The position numbers and the translations under genes were made by a program. 12,129 bases of DNA from UBA1367 sp040268355 (lineage in GTDB: Bacteria; Actinomycetota; Coriobacteriia; Coriobacteriales; Atopobiaceae). The first letter of the stretch is position 1. Every line of letters starts with the position of its first letter. The notes below the pieces were generated by a model. The model had not been told where the DNA came from, did not search any database, and saw only the letters and a program-made list of their open reading frames with translations. The DNA is taken from contig JAWRIT010000174.1 in the NCBI GenBank assembly GCA_040268355.1, positions 1 to 12,129 of the forward strand. Reading direction: 5' to 3'. Positions 7,132-12,129 of this stretch are shown piece by piece.

Positions 7132-7920
7132 CTACTCGTCGAAGGCGTGCTCCTCGTACGCGGCGCGATCCCACTTGAGGGCTTCGGCGCCGTCGCGGGC
7201 CACGATGGCCTGCCGCGCGATCGCGAGGGCGATCTCGTAGAGGACGATGAGCGCGGCGAACATGAGCAGCATCGTCACGGGGCTTCCGTCCGGGGTGATC
7301 ATGGCCACCAGAGTGAGCAGGACGACGTAGATGACGCGCCACTGCTCGCGGAAGGTCTTGTAGGGTACCACGTGCAGCACGGAGAGGTAGAAGACCACAA
7401 GCGGCATCTGGAACCCCATCCCGAAGCCGATCTCCAGAAGCATCATGATGCCCAGGTAGTCCTCGGCGTCGGCGATGACGTTGGCAAAGTCGTAGCTCTG
7501 CGCCAGCAGCCACTCGAAGGCGGCGCGCTGGATGACCGTGTAGCAGAAGATCATGCCCAAGAAGAACAGCGCGATCATGGCCGCCACGGTCGGCACGAGC
7601 CAGCGGCGCTCCTTCTCGCGCAGGGCGGGCAGGATGAAGCCCATGACCTCCCAGATGATGATCGGCAAACACACGATGGCGCCAAAGAACACCGCCACCT
7701 TGAAGCGGATGGTGAAGCCCCCCAAGACGCTGATGACCGTGAGGTCCTGGCCCTCGGGAAGGGCCGTGCGGATGGGGTCGAGCATGATGTCGATGAGCGT
7801 GGGCGTGGCAAAGTAGATGACCACTGACGTGGCGAGGAGCGAGACCACGATGATGGTCAGCCTGCGGCGAAGCTCGCCGAGGTGATCCATCAGGGGCATG
7901 CGTGCTGGTCCGATAGGCAT
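7132..7920 (-). CDS. tatC: Sec-independent protein translocase TatC
   Basis: 262 residues. TatC is the membrane receptor for twin-arginine signal peptides. Six membrane segments are visible at about residues 22-40, 74-96, 107-130, 157-180, 196-210 and 215-233. Family signatures include the cytoplasmic N-terminal MDHLGELRRRL (11-21, with conserved Glu16), the F-K-V-A-V start of the second helix, the PALREKERR loop (98-106), and GFGMGFQMP (165-173). The first ATG (7920) is used; no clear ribosome binding site precedes it. It begins 24 bases after the tatA/B stop, so translation may be coupled. It is the last gene of the TPR-STAS-TatA/B-TatC unit. Confidence 0.95.
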   Translation of the reverse strand: MPIGPARMPLMDHLGELRRRLTIIVVSLLATSVVIYFATPTLIDIMLDPIRTALPEGQDLTVISVLGGFTIRFKVAVFFGAIVCLPIIIWEVMGFILPALREKERRWLVPTVAAMIALFFLGMIFCYTVIQRAAFEWLLAQSYDFANVIADAEDYLGIMMLLEIGFGMGFQMPLVVFYLSVLHVVPYKTFREQWRVIYVVLLTLVAMITPDGSPVTMLLMFAALIVLYEIALAIARQAIVARDGAEALKWDRAAYEEHAFDE

Positions 7921-7944
7921 GGTCGGTTCGGGAGGGCTGAGGGC

Positions 7945-8709
7945 CTAGGCCTGCGGCTTCCCTGCCTCCTTCCCCTCGGTCGTGTCGGCGGGAGCAGCGG
8001 TGGCGGGCGTAGCGGCTGCGGGAGCGGTGGCTGCGGGAGCGGTGGCGGCGATCTCCGCACCGGCGGCTTTTCCGTCTGCGGCCGGCGCGGGCTCGCCGGC
8101 TTCGGATTCGTCGCTTGCGGGCTCGTCGTCTCCTTCGGACGCGGCGGCCTCCGTCGTGGCAGCTGCCTCAGCGGCCTTCGCCTCGGCCGCCTCCCGCTGC
8201 TTGGCGGCCTGGAAGGACGAGCTGCCTCCCATGGCATAGAGCGCACTCGCGCTCGTGTCAGGGGCTGCGGGCTCATCGTCCGCCTGCGGGGCCTCCGCGC
8301 CGTCTGCGACGTCATCGCGGGCGGCCTGCGCGTCGTCCGTCGTGGGAGCGGAAGCTGCCGCCTCGCGCTCCGCCGCGAGACGCGCCTTGCGCTCGGCGAA
8401 GGTCTCCTTGTGGGCGGGAGCCTCGTCATCGGCGTCCCGGTCGCTGTCCTGGGCGAGCGCGGCGGCACGCTCCTCGGCGGTCTGCCGACGCTTCTGGCGG
8501 GTGCCCCCCTCGAGCGGGTCGGACATGGCGTCCTGCAGCGGGTCCATCACCTCGGTCTGTACGACAGAGGTGAAGCCCTCCTGCGCCTCGCGGAACTGCC
8601 TGAGGGCGCGGCCGATGGTTCGGCCCATGCCGGGCAGCTTGTCAGGGCCAAAGATCAGAAAGGCGAAGACCCCGATCATCAGAAGCTCGGTCTCTCCAAT
8701 GCCAAGCAC
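7945..8709 (-). CDS. tatB: TatA/TatB-family translocase subunit with long Ala/Glu-rich tail
   Basis: 254 residues from a GTG start with AGGAGG 8 bases upstream. The N-terminus is typical: a short membrane helix (about 7-20), the hinge FGPDKLPG (20-27) and an amphipathic helix (28-45). Glu8 matches TatB, whereas the FGP hinge resembles TatA, so the protein may be a hybrid or serve both roles. No other TatA-like gene is in the window. The cytoplasmic tail from about residue 70 is unusually long and low in complexity, with charged stretches (74-118), acidic stretches (120-150, 190-207) and a Thr-Ala-Pro repeat (222-240). It lies 18 bases after the STAS gene and 24 before tatC. The family is certain; the choice of TatA or TatB is not. 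Confidence 0.9.
   Translation of the reverse strand: MLGIGETELLMIGVFAFLIFGPDKLPGMGRTIGRALRQFREAQEGFTSVVQTEVMDPLQDAMSDPLEGGTRQKRRQTAEERAAALAQDSDRDADDEAPAHKETFAERKARLAAEREAAASAPTTDDAQAARDDVADGAEAPQADDEPAAPDTSASALYAMGGSSSFQAAKQREAAEAKAAEAAATTEAAASEGDDEPASDESEAGEPAPAADGKAAGAEIAATAPAATAPAAATPATAAPADTTEGKEAGKPQA
8015..8044. repeat. 15-base tandem repeat inside the TatA/B tail
   Basis: Two exact adjacent copies of GCTGCGGGAGCGGTG (8015-8029 and 8030-8044). On the minus strand they encode the five-residue unit TAPAA twice. The unit is in frame, so copy-number change would alter tail length without a frameshift. Confidence 0.85.
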
Positions 8710-8717
8710 GTCTCGTA

Positions 8718-8723
8718 CCTCCT
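8718..8723 (-). promoter_or_regulatory. Ribosome binding site of the TatA/B gene
   Basis: AGGAGG with 8 bases to the GTG at 8709, which fixes GTG as the start codon. The site lies between the STAS stop (8728) and the TatA/B start. Confidence 0.8.
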
Positions 8724-8727
8724 GGCT

Positions 8728-9051
8728 TTACTCAGCAGATGCCGCGATGCCAAGCTCGCGGTCGATCCCCAGCAGGCCAAAGACACGCATCACGTTGCGC
8801 TGCGGGTTGACGACGCGCAGCTGCTGGCCGGCGTCGGCGGCGCGGTGCGTGGCTCCCACGAGCACGCCGATGCCCGTCGAGTCGATGTAGGGAACCTTGG
8901 CGAGGTCGACCACGACCTCCTGCGCGCCAGCGTCAAGCGCGCCATCGATCGCGTCGCGCAGCTCGGTCGCGCAGGAGACGTCCACGTCCCCCACCGGCAC
9001 GACCTCGTGCTCGCCGGCATCCGTCCTGTGCGTTGTCACCTCAAGGGCCAT
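8728..9051 (-). CDS. STAS-domain anti-sigma-factor antagonist
   Basis: 107 residues, a single STAS domain of SpoIIAA/RsbV type. Such proteins bind an anti-sigma kinase when unphosphorylated and so release a sigma factor; the kinase inactivates them on a conserved Ser. Visible features are the GDVDVSCATELRDAI segment (21-35), VVVDLAKVPYIDSTGIGVLVG with acceptor Ser58 in DSTG (about 46-66), and the C-terminal VNPQRNVMRVFGLLGID stretch. No partner kinase, phosphatase or sigma factor is in the window. It follows the TPR gene by 18 bases and precedes TatA/B by 18, so it is almost certainly in the same operon. AAAGGGG lies about 10 bases before the ATG. The family is sure; the partner and regulon are unknown. 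Confidence 0.92.
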   Translation of the reverse strand: MALEVTTHRTDAGEHEVVPVGDVDVSCATELRDAIDGALDAGAQEVVVDLAKVPYIDSTGIGVLVGATHRAADAGQQLRVVNPQRNVMRVFGLLGIDRELGIAASAE

Positions 9052-9069
9052 GCGCTGTACGCCCCTTTC

Positions 9070-9990
9070 CTATAGGCCGCTGCCCAGGGCATCGGCAAGT
9101 TCGTTGCTTGTGTCCGAGGGCTCGGCCCCGGTCGAATCGCCCGTCAGCTCCCCGCCGTTGGCGGTGGCGGACATCGCCGCGATGCGTTGGTTGGCAAAGC
9201 TCTTGGCGCCGTACTCGTCGTCGGCGTCCACCTCGACCGCCTTCTGGTAGGCCTCCTTGGCCTTGTCCTGCTCCCCCTGATACTCGTAGACGAGTCCCAG
9301 GTTGGCCCAGGCGGGACCGTAGTCGGGCGCCGTCTCGCAGAGCTGCTCCAGCGCGGTGGTGGCCTCCTCCGTCTCGCCCCGGTAGAACTGGCAGAGCGCG
9401 CGGTCGACCCTCACCGCGTTCGAGTCGTTGAGCTCAAGGTAGCGATCATAGTAGGAGATCGCCTGCCCGTAGAGCTCGCTCAGATGCTGGCGGTCCTCGT
9501 CGCTCGCCACATAGAGCGAACCCGTCCTCGCCCAGGCCATGTAGTCGTTGCCTAGGTTGAGCAGCGTCGCCAGGTCGTCCGGGCTCTCCTTGAGCTTCTC
9601 CTCGAGGGCCTGGACGGTGGGCTGGTAGCTGGCGTCGACGGAGGCAAGCCCCGTCTCCGCCGCCTCCTGCGTGTCCGTGGCGGCGTCTGTGGACTCGTCG
9701 GCGCCGGCGGCCGCCTCCTCCGTGGCCTGCGCCTCCTGCTGCGCGGTGCCGTCGCCGAGGAGGTAGGCGAAGGAGGGAATCGTCATGGAGAGCGCGATGA
9801 CAACGGCAAAGATGCCGATGCCGATGCGCTGGAGCCGCTTCTTTCGATCCTCCGGCGAGCGCTGCGACGTCCGGGCGGCACGTTCTGCGGACGAGGCGGC
9901 ACGGGAGGCGTCGCGCGGCTTCAGCTTTGCACGGGCGAGGCGCTTGGTGCCCCCGACCCTTCCGGTGCTCCCGGAACCCTTCTCTGCCAT
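9070..9990 (-). CDS. Membrane-anchored tetratricopeptide-repeat protein
   Basis: 306 residues. A basic Ser/Arg/Lys-rich N-terminus (1-54) precedes one membrane helix (about 56-78). A Thr/Ala/Glu/Asp linker follows (82-118), then a helical repeat domain (120-275) with TPR patterns; the clearest is YGPAWANLGLVYEYQGEQDK (224-243) and the helix after it. A short acidic Ser/Thr tail ends the protein. Positive charge before the helix suggests that the N-terminus is inside and the TPR domain outside. TPR domains bind proteins, so it may be a scaffold or chaperone at the membrane; no specific function can be assigned. AAAGGGG lies 9 bases before the ATG. It is the first gene of the unit leading to STAS, TatA/B and TatC. 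Confidence 0.85.
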   Translation of the reverse strand: MAEKGSGSTGRVGGTKRLARAKLKPRDASRAASSAERAARTSQRSPEDRKKRLQRIGIGIFAVVIALSMTIPSFAYLLGDGTAQQEAQATEEAAAGADESTDAATDTQEAAETGLASVDASYQPTVQALEEKLKESPDDLATLLNLGNDYMAWARTGSLYVASDEDRQHLSELYGQAISYYDRYLELNDSNAVRVDRALCQFYRGETEEATTALEQLCETAPDYGPAWANLGLVYEYQGEQDKAKEAYQKAVEVDADDEYGAKSFANQRIAAMSATANGGELTGDSTGAEPSDTSNELADALGSGL

Positions 9991-10037
9991 GCTCGCAAAC
10001 CCCTTTGACCCAATCGGTGGAACTGAAACGCGCTCCC

Positions 10038-10068
10038 AGCATACGGTCGTGTGTTGGCCCGCATGCGG
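10038..10068 (-). promoter_or_regulatory. Possible promoter/operator upstream of the TPR gene
   Basis: On the minus strand a weak -10-like TATGCT (10043-10038) is preceded by the perfect 10-base palindrome CCGCATGCGG (10059-10068), close to where a -35 box would lie. There is no convincing -35 box, so a palindrome-binding regulator is only a suggestion. Confidence 0.25.
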
Positions 10069-10092
10069 TAAACGCTTATTCTAGCGAATCCT

Positions 10093-11394
10093 TCACGCGC
10101 CGCGCGAGTCGCGGCGGCCCTCCCGAACGAGGCGTGCCGCCACCAGCCTCACGGCCACCACAAAGACGTCGAGTGCCTCGCCCAGGTCCTTGAGGCTGGG
10201 GTAGGTCGGCGCGATGCGAATGTTGGTGTCCGCCGGGTCCTCGCCGTAGGGCCAGGTGGCCCCAGCGGTCGTGAGCGTCACGCCCAGCTCGGCCATGAGC
10301 GCCACGATGCGCTTTGCCGAGCCCCGCGGGCCGTCGAACGAGACGAAGTAGCCGCCGCGCGGCGTGGTCCAACGGGCGACGCCCGCATCGGCAAGCCCCG
10401 CCTCGAGCGTGCGCTGCACCAGTTCGAAGCGCGGGCGCACGATGGCGGCATGCTTGGCCATGTGGGCGCGGACGGCCGCCACGTCGGGCAGGAAGCGCAC
10501 GTGCGCGAGCTGCGAGAGCTTCTCGGGGGACACGCGCATGATCTGGAAGGCGGCGCGCAGCTCGGCGATGTCCGCCGGGCTCGCCGTCACGAAGGCCATT
10601 CCCGAGCTGGGGAAGGTCACCTTCGCCGTCGAGGAGAACTCGTAGACGAGGTCGGACGCCCCCGCCTCGGCGAGCGCGGAGAAGATGTCGAGCAGCTCGT
10701 CGCCCTCGTCATAGAGGTCGTGGACGATGTAGGCGTTGTCCCAGAAGATGCGGAAGTCCGCGGCGGCGGGCTTGAGCGCGGCGAAGCGGCGCACCGTCTC
10801 GGCCGAGTAGGTGACGCCGGTCGGGTTGGCGTACTTGGGCACGCACCAGATGCCCTTGACCGCAGGGTCGCTCGTGACCAGGCGCTCGACCTCGTCCATG
10901 TCCGGGCCCTCAGGCGTCATGGCGATGGGAACGTTCTGGATGCCGTAGCGCTCCGTGATGGCGAAGTGGCGGTCGTAGCCGGGAGCGGGGCACAGGAACT
11001 TGATGGGCCCCTGCGCGCACCAGGGCGCACAGCCGGCGATGCCGGTGGTGTAGGCGTTGGCCACGGCGTCATGCATGAGGTTCAGGCTCGACGAGCCGTT
11101 GACGATGACGTTTTCGGGATCGACGCCCAGAAGCTCCGCGCCCAGCCTGCGCGCCGAGGGCAGGCCGTCGGGTATGCCGTAGTTGTCGGCGGGAGCGCCG
11201 TCGTCTGTCAGCTCGCTCGTGGAGCCAAGCAGGTCGAGCATCGGACGCGACAGGTCGGTCTGCTCGACGGACGGCTTTCCGCGGGCCATGTCGAGCGACA
11301 GGGCCCGTGAGCGGATCTCGTCGGTCTGCCGCTCGAGCTCGGCAATCGCCGCATCGAGCTCGGCGTCGGTCATCGCCTCGTACACACTGCCCAT
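10093..11394 (-). CDS. Class I aminotransferase, aspartate aminotransferase subgroup Ic type
   Basis: 433 residues. A PLP enzyme, most likely transferring the amino group between aspartate and 2-oxoglutarate. It resembles the actinobacterial Asp_aminotransf family (as in Corynebacterium glutamicum AspT) rather than classical AspC. Visible motifs are LDMARGKPS near the N-terminus (34-42), NYGIPDGLPSAR (71-82), NGSSSLNLMHD (99-109), CPAPGYDRHFA (135-145), YANPTGVTYS (188-197), WDNAY (218-222, Asp219 and Tyr222), SSTAKVTFPSSG with the PLP Lys258 (254-265), and NIRIAPTYPS with the carboxylate-binding Arg393 (391-400). All key residues are present. The ATG at 11394 has AAGGAG 6 bases upstream, so the 43-residue longer frame is rejected. 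A 102-base gap separates it from the TPR gene. Confidence 0.93.
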   Translation of the reverse strand: MGSVYEAMTDAELDAAIAELERQTDEIRSRALSLDMARGKPSVEQTDLSRPMLDLLGSTSELTDDGAPADNYGIPDGLPSARRLGAELLGVDPENVIVNGSSSLNLMHDAVANAYTTGIAGCAPWCAQGPIKFLCPAPGYDRHFAITERYGIQNVPIAMTPEGPDMDEVERLVTSDPAVKGIWCVPKYANPTGVTYSAETVRRFAALKPAAADFRIFWDNAYIVHDLYDEGDELLDIFSALAEAGASDLVYEFSSTAKVTFPSSGMAFVTASPADIAELRAAFQIMRVSPEKLSQLAHVRFLPDVAAVRAHMAKHAAIVRPRFELVQRTLEAGLADAGVARWTTPRGGYFVSFDGPRGSAKRIVALMAELGVTLTTAGATWPYGEDPADTNIRIAPTYPSLKDLGEALDVFVVAVRLVAARLVREGRRDSRGA

Positions 11395-11400
11395 ATGCCA

Positions 11401-11406
11401 CTCCTT
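11401..11406 (-). promoter_or_regulatory. Ribosome binding site of the aminotransferase gene
   Basis: AAGGAG with 6 bases to the ATG at 11394. It fixes the start and excludes the longer upstream frame. Confidence 0.85.
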
Positions 11407-11467
11407 GTCAGGGGACCGCCGAGGTAGCGCCCCGGCCGTCCGTCGCGGACCATCGTGAACACAAAAG

Positions 11468-11473
11468 AGTATA
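11468..11473 (-). promoter_or_regulatory. Possible -10 box of the aminotransferase gene
   Basis: TATACT on the minus strand, five of six matches to the consensus, about 74 bases upstream of the ATG. The -35 region is poor. It faces the promoter of the divergent small gene. Confidence 0.4.
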
Positions 11474-11493
11474 CGCAACGAAAGCGTCATTCC

Positions 11494-11502
11494 TGTTACT
11501 AT
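11494..11502 (+). promoter_or_regulatory. Putative extended -10 promoter of the small rightward gene
   Basis: TGTTACTAT fits the extended -10 pattern TGnTAnnAT. Seven bases after it is the A of the ATG at 11510, so transcription would begin at or very near the start codon. No -35 box is seen. Confidence 0.4.
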
Positions 11503-11509
11503 GGTGCGC

Positions 11510-11806
11510 ATGAAAACGCCCACTCACAGCAACCACGTACCGGCGCCTGCAGGCAGTGCGCCCGCGCCCGGCTACGGCGAGCTGCAGCAGCTCGTGAACG
11601 AGCTCTACCAGGAGGTCGGTCCTTCGGGGTCGGTCTCGCGCATCGACGTGATCATGCGTGCCGAGATCGACGACCTGGACGACGACCTGCGCGAGGTGGT
11701 CGACCTGCTTCCGGCCGGCAGCTACAAGCGTGGTCGTCTCTGCGACCAGCTCAACTCCATCCTGACGGCCCACGGCTGGGGGTTGGTCTACGGCACCGTC
11801 GAGTGA
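11510..11806 (+). CDS. Small acidic protein of unknown function
   Basis: 98 residues from the ATG at 11510; an in-frame ATG at 11501 would add three residues but overlaps the putative -10 box. I do not recognise a family. The first 25 residues are rich in Pro, Ala, Ser and Gly and probably disordered. The rest looks folded: a helix ELQQLVNELYQEV, a SRIDVIMRAEIDDLDDDLREVVDLLP stretch rich in Asp and Glu that ends by about residue 68, then a basic turn SYKRGRLCDQLNSIL and a terminal GWGLVYGTVE. There is no signal peptide or membrane helix. No ribosome binding site precedes either ATG, consistent with a leaderless mRNA. It diverges from the aminotransferase gene across a 115-base gap. The codon pattern and amphipathic helices make it a believable gene. 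Confidence 0.7.
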   Translation: MKTPTHSNHVPAPAGSAPAPGYGELQQLVNELYQEVGPSGSVSRIDVIMRAEIDDLDDDLREVVDLLPAGSYKRGRLCDQLNSILTAHGWGLVYGTVE

Positions 11807-11828
11807 GCCAGCGCCAAAGGACACAAGG

Positions 11829-11972
11829 GAAGAAACGGTTTGTGAGAGGCCACAGCTGCTTGATCAGAAGATTGGCCGCCTCGTACTGGTAGCCATCCCT
11901 GACCAGCAGGTCGATGAGCGCGTGCAAAAGCTCGATGGGTGCGGGCGTCGTCTTGAACTCGAAACGATCGAC
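11829..11972 (-). pseudogene. Start-less protein fragment, probable gene remnant
   Basis: This minus-strand frame is open from 12023, just after an in-frame TAG at 12026-12024, to a TGA at 11753-11751, but has no ATG or GTG. The stretch from about 11972 to 11829 reads like genuine protein, with VDRFEFKTTP followed by two amphipathic helices (IELLHALIDLLVRDGYQ and YEAANLLIKQLWPL). I cannot assign a family. The lack of a start, the upstream stop and the run into the end of the neighbouring gene suggest a decayed 3' fragment. Confidence 0.35.
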
Positions 11973-12129
11973 CGGCGAGGCCGAGGGGACGGCGGCGTGG
12001 GCCTGGCTCCGCGTCGCCCGTGGCTAGAGATTGGACTTTTGCGGCGTTATTTCGGGCGTCCCGAAGTATCCCCGTCTTCCGTCCTGCGGTTCTTTCGCCC
12101 GATACTCCACTGGTCACGGAATTTCACCG
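11973..12129. other. Non-coding right end, AT-richer, with hairpin
   Basis: No supported gene. From about 12024 the sequence is less GC-rich than its surroundings and contains a perfect hairpin, TTCGGG-CGT-CCCGAA, at 12051-12065. A plus-strand frame is open from here to the window edge, but without a start and with no recognisable motif. It may be a dispersed repeat or intergenic element; this could not be tested. Confidence 0.4.

Noticed and set aside
6908..7240. Short plus-strand open frames in the tatC-topoisomerase gap
   Set aside because: They have no ribosome binding site, Gly/Arg-rich translations produced by the G-runs, and they run into tatC.
7882..9075. A 397-codon plus-strand open frame
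   Set aside because: It is opposite the TatA/B and STAS genes; Gly/Arg/Leu-rich composition only.
10076..10092. CGCT-AGAATA-AGCG hairpin after the aminotransferase stop
   Set aside because: The stem is only four bases with three T after it, too weak to call a terminator.
10450..11310. A 286-codon plus-strand open frame
   Set aside because: It is antisense to the aminotransferase, which has all of its catalytic residues.
11788..12117. A 109-codon minus-strand open frame at the right end
   Set aside because: It is in a different frame from the protein-like fragment, has no recognisable motif, and overlaps the end of the small gene. A frameshift joining it to the fragment is possible but unsupported.

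Overview
The window is high-GC bacterial DNA, gene-dense and almost entirely transcribed leftward. Gene content and protein style suggest an actinobacterium of the Coriobacteriia (Olsenella/Atopobium-like). That placement is an inference from protein character, not from a marker gene. Strong Shine-Dalgarno sites, and GTG starts in two genes, fix most gene starts.

Layout from right to left, the direction of transcription. The far right end (about 11807-12129) holds no intact gene: it has a start-less protein fragment and a hairpin-bearing, AT-richer stretch. The only rightward gene is a small acidic protein of unknown function (11510-11806) that may be leaderless. Divergent from it runs an aspartate-type class I aminotransferase (10093-11394). 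Next comes a tight four-gene leftward unit (7132-9990): a membrane-anchored TPR protein, a single-domain STAS anti-sigma-factor antagonist, a TatB/TatA-like translocase subunit with a very long Ala/Glu tail, and TatC. A G-rich 332-base gap carrying a recognisable promoter separates this from a DNA-replication and RNA-metabolism group: type IA topoisomerase, thymidylate kinase, DNA polymerase III delta' and the RicT/PSP1 protein. The order tmk-holB-ricT is also found in Bacillus subtilis, where other genes lie between them. Here tmk and holB share one base (TAATG), and holB overlaps ricT by 22 bases. At the left edge lies the first part of a GH5-type (exo-beta-1,3-glucanase fold) protein that runs off the window.

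Points most worth attention: (1) the GH5-like protein lacks the catalytic acid/base Glu and two neighbouring conserved active-site residues, so it looks like a pseudo-glycosidase; (2) a STAS antagonist and a membrane TPR protein are encoded with the Tat translocase; (3) RicT carries an Arg-block tail of about 170 residues and the topoisomerase also ends in an RG-rich tail; (4) the small rightward gene may be read from a leaderless transcript; (5) the right end holds a decayed protein fragment and a possible dispersed repeat. No rRNA, tRNA, CRISPR array or intact mobile element was seen.
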